NCBI GenBank assembly: GCA_963724825.1
Contig: CAVRWT010000006.1
Span: forward strand, 1 to 64,000
Origin: JALYNX01 sp963724825
GTDB lineage: Bacteria > Actinomycetota > Acidimicrobiia > Spongiisociales > ZC4RG35
Length of the DNA stretch: 64,000 nt
Direction of reading: 5' to 3'
Shown here: positions 37,410-44,429 of the stretch, in pieces
How positions within the stretch are numbered: the stretch's first letter is position 1
Layout: every line of letters starts with the position of its first letter
Program-made: the position numbers and the translations under genes
Notes under the pieces: generated by a model
What the model saw: only the letters and a program-made list of their open reading frames with translations
The model's database searches: none
What the model was told of the DNA's origin: nothing

Positions 37410-38012
37410 GAACGGGTTCTCCCGCACCAGGGTCTCCAACTCGCCGATCACCCGACGGTGGTTGCCGAGGGCGAGCTCGGCTTCAATCCGGTATTCGACC
37501 GCGGTGAGTCGCAGTTCCTCCAAACGGGAGACTTCGGCAGCCAAGGCCGGCTCCCCGCTCAGGTCGCCGTAGGGCTCGCCAAACCAGAGATCCAGACCCT
37601 GCTGGAACAGGGTCAGGGCAGCTCCGGGATCGGCCGATGCGAGCTTTCTGCCCTGGTCGACCGATTGCTCGAAGTGGAGCGCATCGAGGGTCGAGGGGTT
37701 TGTCTCCACGCGGTAGCCGTCACCCTGACGGGCGATCCCTTCGCCGAGCACGGCACGGAGATGAGACACATAACTGTGAAGGGTCGCCTTGGCGGCGTCC
37801 GGTGGCTCACCTGCCCAGACCGACTCGATGAGAGCGTCACGGGAGACGACGCGATTGGAACTCGCCAGGAGGACGGCCAGGACCATTCGCTGGCGTCGCC
37901 CACCGAGAGCGAGGCTCTCTCCATCCTTGACCGCAGTGAGCGGGCCGAGGATCCGGTACTCCACGCTTCCCATGCTCGCGACACTCGGTTCGTCGTGCGC
38001 CGTTTCGGCCAT
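37410..38012 (-). CDS. Segment 1: SARP DNA-binding and BTAD domains
   Basis: MGSVEYRILGPL (from 37973) opens the winged-helix Trans_reg_C domain with LGGRRQRMVLAVLLASSNRVVSRDALIESVW and the recognition region ATLHSYVSHLRAVLGEG. This is followed by the bacterial transcriptional activation (BTAD) helical repeats (LHFEQSVDQGRKLASADPG, LEELRLTAVEYRIEAELALGNHRRVI). SARPs such as AfsR bind direct repeats spaced by one helical turn and recruit RNA polymerase; sites of this kind lie upstream of this gene and four neighbours. An extra base near 37409 breaks the frame just after RENPF. Confidence 0.85.
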
Positions 38013-38034
38013 GTCTTTCAGTCTTCAGTGTGGG

Positions 38035-38052
38035 GCTTGTAGATCGCTTGGA
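38035..38052 (-). promoter_or_regulatory. SARP-type direct-repeat element, SARP regulator gene
   Basis: The minus strand reads TCCAAGCGATCTACAAGC with an 11-bp repeat. It is 22 bp before ATG 38012 and 61 bp before ATG 37973; the latter spacing fits the other sites better, favouring 37973 and autoregulation. Confidence 0.65.
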
Positions 38053-38095
38053 AGGACGGCTTAGACCCACCAGGCGGTTGGGGTCAATCCGGGGA

Positions 38096-39199
38096 TTATT
38101 CAGCAAACTTGCCGACGCGGACCTCGAGCTCGTTGAAGTCCCAGTGACGAACGAACAAACCATCCCGGTAGGAGAGGTCGTTTGGTCCACAACAAACCCA
38201 GCCCCCACTAGGGGGAACGGTCACGCCTTTCCAATTCAGACCATCCGGCGATACGAGCAGATTGAGCGGTTCACCGTGGCTGACGGCCATCCACCCGAAA
38301 TCGGTAGGTAGTGGTGGGGTGGGGATCGAGGTGCCACCAAGACCGGATTCGATTGTCTGCCATTCCACACCGTCAGAAGAGGTCCAGATCTCCTGAGGGG
38401 CGCCGACCGAAAGCATCAAACGTCCGTGCCCGGCCGTGAGATAGGCCCAAGACAGCCCTTTCGGGGAAAATTCCGGGAGCTCTATCGGCGCCCACTCCGC
38501 GCCGTCTTCAGATCGCCAGACGGTGAATCCGGAGGTGGCGGCGCCTTCGAATCCGACCTCGGCCCCGTACAGAGCGTCGCCTAGCGCAACGATTCCCGAG
38601 CCGATTTCGTTGGGATGAGGCACCGTCATCAACTGGTCACCCTTCATCACGACGGTGTAAGCGGGTACACCGAAGTGCCGGAACTCGATTCCGGTTGGAG
38701 GCTGAGGAGTGGTGACCGGCACCTCCACCCAGTCCTCACCCTGCCGGTGAAAGAGCCTGATCGCTCCGATAGTGGGAGCAAGAGTCGCCCAGGTTTCACC
38801 ATCATCTTCGAAAACCTCGAAGTTGAATCCCGCTTCGCTGAACTCGGCTGGAACCGACTCGGGAGCCTTAGCCAGTTCGCTCCAAGCGAGCCCGTCCAGC
38901 GACGACCACCAGCCATGCTCAGACTCCGCGTAATAGCGACCGTCGAGACGAAATGGCGGACCTGTCGGATAGGGGTATTCAGGGGCGTTGTGCCACTCGA
39001 TTGTGCCCAAGTCCGTCATAGACTCCTCGGCTGATGGGAATCTGGGGACGTTGGTTTGGGGACCGTCGGGGGCGTTGGTGGTGGGCGTCCTAGACGACGG
39101 GCCGGCGATCGGCTGAGTCGTCTGCGTCTGGCATCCGATCAGCAGCAGCGCTGCCAGGGTCAAACCCAGCGTGTATCGAAAGAATTGGTTGAGTCTCAC
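38096..39199 (-). CDS. Asp-box beta-propeller lipoprotein 1
   Basis: This 367-residue lipoprotein starts at GTG (MRLNQFFRYTLGLTLAALLL, lipobox IGC, Cys23). It has repeated SxDGxxW motifs (SSLDGLAWSELA, RSEDGAEWAPIEL, TSSDGVEWQTIES, VSPDGLNWKGVTV) typical of BNR/Asp-box propellers such as sialidase-like proteins, but no catalytic signature is recognisable. It is a tandem paralogue of the next gene, with similarity running through promoter, signal peptide and blades. A ribosome site GAAGGAG lies just upstream. It is probably an envelope sensor or binding protein; the ligand is unknown. Confidence 0.8.
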   Translation of the reverse strand: MRLNQFFRYTLGLTLAALLLIGCQTQTTQPIAGPSSRTPTTNAPDGPQTNVPRFPSAEESMTDLGTIEWHNAPEYPYPTGPPFRLDGRYYAESEHGWWSSLDGLAWSELAKAPESVPAEFSEAGFNFEVFEDDGETWATLAPTIGAIRLFHRQGEDWVEVPVTTPQPPTGIEFRHFGVPAYTVVMKGDQLMTVPHPNEIGSGIVALGDALYGAEVGFEGAATSGFTVWRSEDGAEWAPIELPEFSPKGLSWAYLTAGHGRLMLSVGAPQEIWTSSDGVEWQTIESGLGGTSIPTPPLPTDFGWMAVSHGEPLNLLVSPDGLNWKGVTVPPSGGWVCCGPNDLSYRDGLFVRHWDFNELEVRVGKFAE

Positions 39200-39251
39200 T
39201 TGTTCTCCTTCTGGACTTGAGACCGACCCAACCGAGTCGTGATTGGAGCAA

Positions 39252-39269
39252 CCTTGTGATCCGCTTGGA
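39252..39269 (-). promoter_or_regulatory. SARP-type direct-repeat element, propeller lipoprotein 1
   Basis: The minus strand reads TCCAAGCGGATCACAAGG, 52 bp before the GTG at 39199. The flanks also resemble the element of the tandem paralogue. Confidence 0.7.
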
Positions 39270-39340
39270 ACCAGACCTCGAAGGCGACTGGCAGCTCGAG
39301 AGACACCCGGGATTCTTCGACTGGAAAGTCCTCCTCGTCG

Positions 39341-40552
39341 CTAGTCGGCAAACTTGCCGATCCGGACCTTGAACCCGTCGACAACCGAATAGCGAACGAA
39401 CAGGTCATCCTGGTAGGTGAGCTCGTTTCGACCGCAGCAGATGTAGGCCCCACTAAGACGGGGAACGGCCACGCTTTGCCATTTCAGACCATCAGGCGAT
39501 ACGAGCAGTCTGAACTGCTTGAGATTGAATTGCCCATCACTAAGCGTTTCACCGTGGTTGACGATCATCCACCCAAAATCGGTCGGTAGCGGTGGAGTGG
39601 GGCCTGACATGCCTCCAACGCCGGCAATTTCGACGGGCTGCCACGCCACTCCATCAGGCGAGCTCCAGAACTCCTGGGGGGCTCCAACCGAGAGCATCAA
39701 ACGCCCGTGCCCGGCGGTGAGATAGGCCCAGGACAGCCTATTTGGGGACATTTCCGGGAGGACCACCGGCGCCCATTCGACACCGTCCTCCGAACGCCAG
39801 ACGGTGAATCCGTCGGCGTGGCCGTCTTTCAACTGGACCGAGACCCCGTACACCGTGTTGTTCAGCGCAACCATTCCCGAGCCGTTGCCGTTGGGATCAG
39901 GCACAGTCATCACCTGATCACTCTGCATCACGACGGTTGAAGCGGGTGCGCCTACGCCTCGGAAGGTCTCGCCGGCGATTCTGCGAGGGATCCCGTTCAC
40001 CAGGATCGCGCCCCGGTTGGCTTTCACCAACTCGATTCCGGGTGGAGGCTGGGGAGTGGTGACCGGTACTTCCGCCCAGTGCTCACCTTGCCTGTGAAAG
40101 AGCCTGATCGCTCCGATGCTGGGAGCGAGAGTTGCCCAGGTTTCGCCGTCGACATCGAAAGTCTCGAAGTTGGACCCCTTGGAACTGAATTCCGCTGGGA
40201 TCACGTCTGGGGCAGACGCCATTTCACTCCATGCGAGACCATCGGGTGAGGTCCACCAGCCGTTCTCAGATTCGGCGTAATAGCGGCCGTCGAGACGAAA
40301 CGGTGTCGCTGTCGGATAGGGGTATCCAGTGGAGTTGTACCACTCGATAACCCCCACGCTCGTCATCGACTTCTCGGCTGGTGGGGATCTGGGGACGCTG
40401 TCTTGGGGACTGTCAGGGGCGTTGGTGGCGGGCGTCGTAGACGACGGGTGGCCCACGATCGACGATTCAGTCGTTGGCGTCCGACATCCGGTCAGCAGCA
40501 GTGCTGCCAGGGTCAAACCCAACGTGTTCCGCAAGTACCGGTGACGCCTCAT
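39341..40552 (-). CDS. Asp-box beta-propeller lipoprotein 2
   Basis: This 403-residue protein starts at the ATG that gives MRRHRYLRNTLGLTLAALLL and lipobox TGC (Cys23); a longer open frame upstream lacks a signal. The blades carry TSPDGLAWSEMA, RSEDGVEWAPVVL, SSPDGVAWQPVEI and VSPDGLKWQSVAV. Compared with paralogue 1 it has an added segment of about 20 residues (EFVKAN-like region around GIELVKANRGAILVNGIPRR) and another near LSDGQFNLKQFRL. Both copies are intact, while the neighbouring regulator is not. Function is unknown. Confidence 0.8.
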   Translation of the reverse strand: MRRHRYLRNTLGLTLAALLLTGCRTPTTESSIVGHPSSTTPATNAPDSPQDSVPRSPPAEKSMTSVGVIEWYNSTGYPYPTATPFRLDGRYYAESENGWWTSPDGLAWSEMASAPDVIPAEFSSKGSNFETFDVDGETWATLAPSIGAIRLFHRQGEHWAEVPVTTPQPPPGIELVKANRGAILVNGIPRRIAGETFRGVGAPASTVVMQSDQVMTVPDPNGNGSGMVALNNTVYGVSVQLKDGHADGFTVWRSEDGVEWAPVVLPEMSPNRLSWAYLTAGHGRLMLSVGAPQEFWSSPDGVAWQPVEIAGVGGMSGPTPPLPTDFGWMIVNHGETLSDGQFNLKQFRLLVSPDGLKWQSVAVPRLSGAYICCGRNELTYQDDLFVRYSVVDGFKVRIGKFAD

Positions 40553-40605
40553 CGCATGTCTCCCTTCGACTCGGGACTGAGCCAACCCGAAGGTGCTGGA
40601 AGGAG

Positions 40606-40623
40606 GCTTGTGATTCTCTTGGA
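40606..40623 (-). promoter_or_regulatory. SARP-type direct-repeat element, propeller lipoprotein 2
   Basis: The minus strand reads TCCAAGAGAATCACAAGC, 53 bp before the ATG at 40552, with an AAGGGAG ribosome site between. Confidence 0.7.
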
Positions 40624-40672
40624 ACATGGATCAGCGCCGCTGATCGCCATTTCCGACACGACCGAACGAAGC

Positions 40673-40703
40673 GAAAGGCGGCGGGCCCGGCCCGCCGCCT
40701 TTC
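40673..40703. terminator. Strong hairpin terminator after the PD40 propeller gene
   Basis: A perfect 14-bp stem (40673-40686 with 40690-40703) has loop CCG. It stands between the PD40-protein stop and the start region of propeller lipoprotein 2. Confidence 0.85.
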
Positions 40704-40721
40704 TTGCACTAAGTCGAGGAC

Positions 40722-41672
40722 TCAGTCTCTCGTTGTCACATAGATGTCGCCTGCTCCGGTCCGTGCCGAGCCGAAGTACAGGGTCTTCCCGTTCGAGGAA
40801 AGGCTGGGCCTGGTGTCGGAGGCGGCACTGTTCACCAGCAGCCCAAGGTTCACCGGCGTGGACCAGGGATCCTTCACCGAGGCTCGGGTCGCCGAGTAGA
40901 TGTCGTTGCCTTGCGCTTCGGGGCGGTTGCTGAAGAAGAAGATCTCCCGACCGTCCTTTCGAACATTGGGCTGACCCTCGACAGCGTCCGTGTTCAGGCC
41001 CGGGACCTGGGTCGCCACCTGGAACGAGCCGTGATGGAAGGCGCTGACGTATATGTCGCCATTGCCTGTCCGCGTGCTCGAGAAGTACAGCAACAGGCCG
41101 TTCTTCTTGTCACGCTGCGGGAATGGGCTCGCCTCATCGGACCCGCTATTGGGCCCACCGTCGACATCACATGCCAGGTGACTCACCGGGGCAAATGCCG
41201 GACGGTTCGGGTCGCCGAGTGGCAGCGCATCTCGGTCCTTCAGCTTGGTGACATAAATGTCGGCGTTGGCAGTCGCCCCGCAAGAGCCGGCCCGATTGCT
41301 AACAAAGTAGAACGTCTTGCCGTTGCGTGCCAGCGTCGGGCAGAAGTCGTTTTGATCCGAATTCACTGGGGCCCCAACATTGTGGGCCGGTCCCCACGGG
41401 TCCGATTTCTTGGCCCGAATCGAGACCCAGATGTCGGTCCCACCCGCGCCGCCGGGTCGGTTCGATGCCATGAACAGCATCCTTCCATCAGGGCTTATGA
41501 ATGGGCACCCATCGAGGAACCCATCGGTGTTGAAGGACGGATCAGTGCCGGGAAGGTCCTGAACCCGCTGTGCTTGACCCCATTGACCGAATCCGCCCGT
41601 GGCCAGGGCCACGTTCGCAATCGAGGTCAGCATGACGGCCAGCAGCACAGCAATCCATTTGCGCCTGCTCAT
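40722..41672 (-). CDS. Exported PD40/TolB-like beta-propeller protein
   Basis: From the ATG at 41672 the protein has 316 residues, beginning with a Sec signal peptide (MSRRKWIAVLLAVMLTSIANVALA) without lipobox. PD40 repeats follow: FISPDGRMLFMASNRPGG with TDIWVSIR, TLARNGKTFYFVSNRAG with DIYVTKL, FSSTRTGNGDIYVSAF, VRKDGREIFFFSNRPEA and LSSNGKTLYFGSARTGAGDIYVTTRD. Such propellers resemble TolB and the sensor parts of peptidases. A longer open frame upstream lacks a signal, so the internal ATG with GAAGGGAG is chosen. It is divergent from the cNMP-binding gene. Confidence 0.85.
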   Translation of the reverse strand: MSRRKWIAVLLAVMLTSIANVALATGGFGQWGQAQRVQDLPGTDPSFNTDGFLDGCPFISPDGRMLFMASNRPGGAGGTDIWVSIRAKKSDPWGPAHNVGAPVNSDQNDFCPTLARNGKTFYFVSNRAGSCGATANADIYVTKLKDRDALPLGDPNRPAFAPVSHLACDVDGGPNSGSDEASPFPQRDKKNGLLLYFSSTRTGNGDIYVSAFHHGSFQVATQVPGLNTDAVEGQPNVRKDGREIFFFSNRPEAQGNDIYSATRASVKDPWSTPVNLGLLVNSAASDTRPSLSSNGKTLYFGSARTGAGDIYVTTRD

Positions 41673-41733
41673 CACATCTCCCTTCGAGATAGAGCCCACC
41701 GCATTGGTGGTCTCTGCATTGGTACGTCCTGGT

Positions 41734-41751
41734 ACTTGGACTGCACTTGGA
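41734..41751. promoter_or_regulatory. SARP-type direct-repeat element between the PD40 propeller and cNMP-binding genes
   Basis: The minus strand reads TCCAAGTGCAGTCCAAGT, the most regular of the five sites (exact 7-bp repeat at 11-bp spacing), 61 bp before the ATG at 41672. It also lies upstream of the divergent gene at 41827. Confidence 0.7.
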
Positions 41752-41826
41752 CTTGAGTGGGACCCATCGCAAGACCGGCCCGAGTTGGGGTACCCTTCGG
41801 CGCTCCGGACGGAAAGTGCCACCGCG

Positions 41827-42222
41827 ATGGATGCAAGTCGTCTCGAATCTGTTCCACTCTTTGCCGGGTTGTCGCGCAAGGACCTCAAAGCGGTCGCCAG
41901 TCATGCCGACGAGGTCGACCTTCCGACCGGCGCCAAGATCGTCGAGCAGGGTCGCCTCGCCTACGAGCTCTTCGTAGTCCAGAGCGGGACGGCTGACGTC
42001 CTGGTCGACGGATCCCTCATATCCCAAATGGGCCCGGGTGACGTCGTAGGAGAGATCGGCGTGCTGCAGACCCATATGCGGACAGCCACCGTGGTGGCCA
42101 CCTCTCCGGTGACGGCGATCGTCATCTACGGGCCGGAGTTGACCGCGCTCACCGAGTCCTTGCCAGGTGTTCGCGCTGAGTTGGACCGACTGGTCGCCGA
42201 GAGGACGGGCGGAGGGGCCTGA
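41827..42222 (+). CDS. Cyclic-nucleotide-binding domain protein
   Basis: A 131-residue stand-alone cNMP-binding domain: LESVPLFAGLSRKDLKAVASHADEVDLPTGAKIVEQG, YELFVVQSGTADVLVDG, GPGDVVGEIGVLQTHMRTATVVA. The phosphate-binding cassette GEIGVLQTHMRTAT has the Gly-Glu pair and an Arg before Thr-Ala, as in ligand-binding members. No DNA-binding domain is attached. It is divergent from the PD40 propeller gene across a 154-bp gap holding one SARP-type element. Confidence 0.82.
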   Translation: MDASRLESVPLFAGLSRKDLKAVASHADEVDLPTGAKIVEQGRLAYELFVVQSGTADVLVDGSLISQMGPGDVVGEIGVLQTHMRTATVVATSPVTAIVIYGPELTALTESLPGVRAELDRLVAERTGGGA

Positions 42223-42231
42223 GCACCGTCC

Positions 42232-42759
42232 TCAGATCTTGGCGGCGTAGAGCTTCTCCAGGGCTCTGAGATAGCCGTCGGTGGCGGCAGCGTTGTGTTG
42301 CCGCCATAGCTCGAGAAAATCGGGTGGCTCGGTCGAAACCCTGTCCAGGGCGACCAGGGTGGGTTGAAGCAGACGTCTCTGTGCTTCGATCAGAGCCACC
42401 GGTGAAGACCCGGACCGTTGTAGCAAGACCAACTTGAGCTGGAACTCGATGCGCATGTCCCGGACATGCCTCACGGGCTCGGCAAGCCACTGTTTCAGAC
42501 GGCGCTTGCCTGCGGGCGTGATCTTGTGAACCAGGCGTTTGGGTCCTCCATCGCCGGGCTCGGTGTGGAGTGGTTGGGCCAGTCCGAGCGACACCAATCG
42601 GTCGAGTGCTCGATAGGTCAACGGCCTGCGCACCGTGAGCACCCGTCCCACGGCCCCGCTCGGCGCCAATTCCCGAGAGATGGCAAATCCATGTGTCGGC
42701 CCCTCGGCGAGGAGCCCCAAGACTGCACGTTCGGTCAGGGAGAGCAGTGGATCACCCAT
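42232..42759 (-). CDS. PadR-family transcriptional regulator
   Basis: This 175-residue regulator has an N-terminal winged helix (LLSLTERAVLGLLAEGPTHGFAISRELAP, TYRALDRLVSLGLAQPL, HKITPAGKRRLKQWLAEPV) and a C-terminal helical dimerisation domain (DFLELWRQHNAAATDGYLRALEKLY). The start MGDPLLSLTER is preferred to an upstream alternative. It is divergent from modA, so it may control molybdate uptake, although ModE is the usual regulator. The ligand is unknown. Confidence 0.85.
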   Translation of the reverse strand: MGDPLLSLTERAVLGLLAEGPTHGFAISRELAPSGAVGRVLTVRRPLTYRALDRLVSLGLAQPLHTEPGDGGPKRLVHKITPAGKRRLKQWLAEPVRHVRDMRIEFQLKLVLLQRSGSSPVALIEAQRRLLQPTLVALDRVSTEPPDFLELWRQHNAAATDGYLRALEKLYAAKI

Positions 42760-42849
42760 TGCGGGCAAACAGTAGATAGGTGTCTCCGGATGGCGTATTC
42801 TCCCTGCGACTACCAACTAGTCACAGAGAGAGTAATGGAGTCTTGATTC

Positions 42850-43620
42850 ATGCCTAGATACAGACCGGCTTTGCCGGTCGCAATCGTCCTCACGATCGCG
42901 GCCTGTGGCTCATCGAGTGGTGAAACCACGACGACTGGGTCAAACTTCGAGGGCGAGGTGCTGGTTTCGGCGGCGGCCTCGCTCACCGATGCCTTTGCCG
43001 AGATAGAGACAGCCTTTGAGGCTGCGGTCCCACAGGTCGATGTCGTCCTCAACTTCGGGGCGAGCTCCGCGTTGCGTGAGCAGATCATCGAAGGGGCTCC
43101 GGCAGATGTGTTTGCATCTGCCAACACCTCGAACATGGATCAGGTGGTCGAGGCAGGCGAAGCCGACAACCCGGAGATCTTCGTCACCAACCTGCTCCAG
43201 ATAGCGGTGCCCGCTGGGAACGAAGCCGGGGTCATCGGTTTGGACGACTTCGCCAACGAGGATCTGTTAATCGGACTCTGCGAAGAGGAAGTTCCGTGCG
43301 GCGACTTTGCGCGTGAAGCCCTCGCTAATGCCGGAGTCACACCATCCATCGACACCAACGAGCCGGATGTGAGAGCGTTGCTCACCAAGATCGAGGCGGA
43401 TGAGCTGGACGCTGGGATCGTGTATGTGACCGACGTTCTATCCACCGGAGGCACAGTGGAAGGGGTAGACATCCCAACCGAGGACAATGTGGCTGCCAGT
43501 TATCCGATTGTTGCACTGACCAACGCTCCCAATCCGGTTGCGGCCGCGGCGTTTGTCGCTTTCGTCCTCTCAGATGAGGGTCTCGCCATTCTCCAGAGCT
43601 ACGGGTTCTCGGCGCCTTGA
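42850..43620 (+). CDS. modA: Molybdate-binding lipoprotein
   Basis: This 256-residue protein has lipobox LTIAAC (Cys19), a short Thr-rich linker and the ModA fold: VLVSAAASLTDAFAEIE with the oxyanion-binding Ser/Ala cluster, NFGASSALREQIIEGAPADVFASAN, the EPDVRALLTKIEADELDAGIVYVTD segment and a C-terminal FVLSDEGLAILQSYGF. It captures molybdate or tungstate for the ModB/ModC importer. It is first in the mod operon and its stop overlaps the modB start. Confidence 0.92.
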   Translation: MPRYRPALPVAIVLTIAACGSSSGETTTTGSNFEGEVLVSAAASLTDAFAEIETAFEAAVPQVDVVLNFGASSALREQIIEGAPADVFASANTSNMDQVVEAGEADNPEIFVTNLLQIAVPAGNEAGVIGLDDFANEDLLIGLCEEEVPCGDFAREALANAGVTPSIDTNEPDVRALLTKIEADELDAGIVYVTDVLSTGGTVEGVDIPTEDNVAASYPIVALTNAPNPVAAAAFVAFVLSDEGLAILQSYGFSAP

Positions 43621-44429
43621 CAAAGTCGCCTCCTCGGAGGCGTAGCACCGGGGCTCGTCCCCCGGTCTTGATGGTGATCCTGGGAGCCCTGGGATTGGCC
43701 ATGTTCCTGCTGCCATTTCTCGGATTGCTCTCAAGGGTCCCTTGGTCTGACATCCCCGCGCTGTTGCGCGGGGATGTCGTCACCGATGCCCTTCGGCTTT
43801 CGTTGGTCACATCTTTGGCAGCCACTGCGATCGCGGCGGTAGTTGGGATACCCCTGGCATGGCTGATGGCCAGGGTCGAGTTCCCGGGGCGCTCCTTTGC
43901 TCGCGGCCTGGTGACCCTCCCCCTGGTTCTTCCTCCAGTCGTCGGTGGTGCCGCCCTGCTCTTCGCCCTCGGCCGTCGTGGCCTCATCGGCGAACCGCTG
44001 AATCAGGCGACCGGCCTATTGCTCCCGTTTTCGACCTGGGGCGTGGTGGTCGCCAATACATTCGTTGCGATGCCGTTTCTGGTGATCACGGTGGAGGCGG
44101 CGCTACGCAATCTCGACCCGCGTTATGAGGGAGCGGCAGCCACCCTTGGCGCCGGACGGTGGACCGTCCTGCGACGGGTGACCCTTCCGATGATCGCCCC
44201 CTCGCTGGTTGCCGGGTTGGTGCTGACCTGGGCCCGAGCATTCGGAGAATTCGGAGCGACGATCACCTTCGCCGGGAACCTGCAGGGACGCACCCAAACG
44301 CTGCCCCTTGCAGTCTTCGTCGCGTTGGAAAGTGACCGCGACACGGCTGTGGTGCTGAGCCTGATAATGGTCATCGTGTCCCTGACCGTCCTGGTCGCGC
44401 TTCGAGACCGATGGTGGAAGGCCCTGTGA
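43617..44429 (+). CDS. modB: Molybdate ABC transporter permease
   Basis: This 270-residue permease has about five to six membrane helices and the EAA loop (EAALRNLDPRYEGAAATLGAGRWTVLRRVTLP). Helices such as LVTSLAATAIAAVVGIPLAWLM and LVTLPLVLPPVVGGAALLFAL are typical of ModB/CysT. The TTG start at 43617 overlaps the modA stop (TTGA), giving tight coupling. The 5' third contains a perfect 12-bp inverted repeat (43749-43778) inside the coding sequence. Confidence 0.92.
   Translation: MTKSPPRRRSTGARPPVLMVILGALGLAMFLLPFLGLLSRVPWSDIPALLRGDVVTDALRLSLVTSLAATAIAAVVGIPLAWLMARVEFPGRSFARGLVTLPLVLPPVVGGAALLFALGRRGLIGEPLNQATGLLLPFSTWGVVVANTFVAMPFLVITVEAALRNLDPRYEGAAATLGAGRWTVLRRVTLPMIAPSLVAGLVLTWARAFGEFGATITFAGNLQGRTQTLPLAVFVALESDRDTAVVLSLIMVIVSLTVLVALRDRWWKAL
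43749..43778. repeat. Perfect 12-bp hairpin inside modB
   Basis: GACATCCCCGCG (43749-43760) pairs with CGCGGGGATGTC (43767-43778) around a 6-nt loop. It is GC-rich and strong, and no poly-U follows, so it is not a classical terminator. It may affect mRNA stability or be chance in a high-GC gene. Confidence 0.5.

Larger units (their letters stand above)
32741..38012 (-). pseudogene. SARP-BTAD / Ser-Thr kinase / NTPase / WD40 regulator, whole gene with about nine indels
   Basis: One long gene of roughly 1,740 codons encodes, in order, an OmpR-type DNA-binding domain, a BTAD domain, a protein kinase, a P-loop STAND-like NTPase, a single membrane helix and a WD40-type propeller. It is split by single-base changes near 37409, 36082, 36033, 35189, 34339, 34218, 34080, 33610 and 33355; six look like insertions and three like deletions. 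Codons between breaks are well conserved, so sequencing or assembly error is at least as likely as decay. The C-terminal end is uncertain: the last clear frame has no stop until 32376, while TGA at 32741-32743 in the neighbouring frame fits the spacing of the next gene. Start is ATG 38012 or, giving the classical SARP N terminus, ATG 37973. Confidence 0.75.

Noticed and set aside
5050..37410. Programmed ribosomal frameshifting to explain the broken genes
   Set aside because: The sites lack slippery sequences in common, occur in both directions of shift and in unrelated housekeeping-like genes.
39196..39453. Short gene between the tandem lipoproteins
   Set aside because: The frame covers the SARP-type element and the 3' end of copy 2; no ribosome site or protein-like features.
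38035..41751. The 18-bp elements as a CRISPR or dispersed repeat
   Set aside because: Copies are single, each at a fixed distance before a gene, with no spacer-repeat array.
41542..42075. Minus-strand frame over the cNMP-binding gene
   Set aside because: Shadow frame; the plus-strand cNMP domain is unambiguous.
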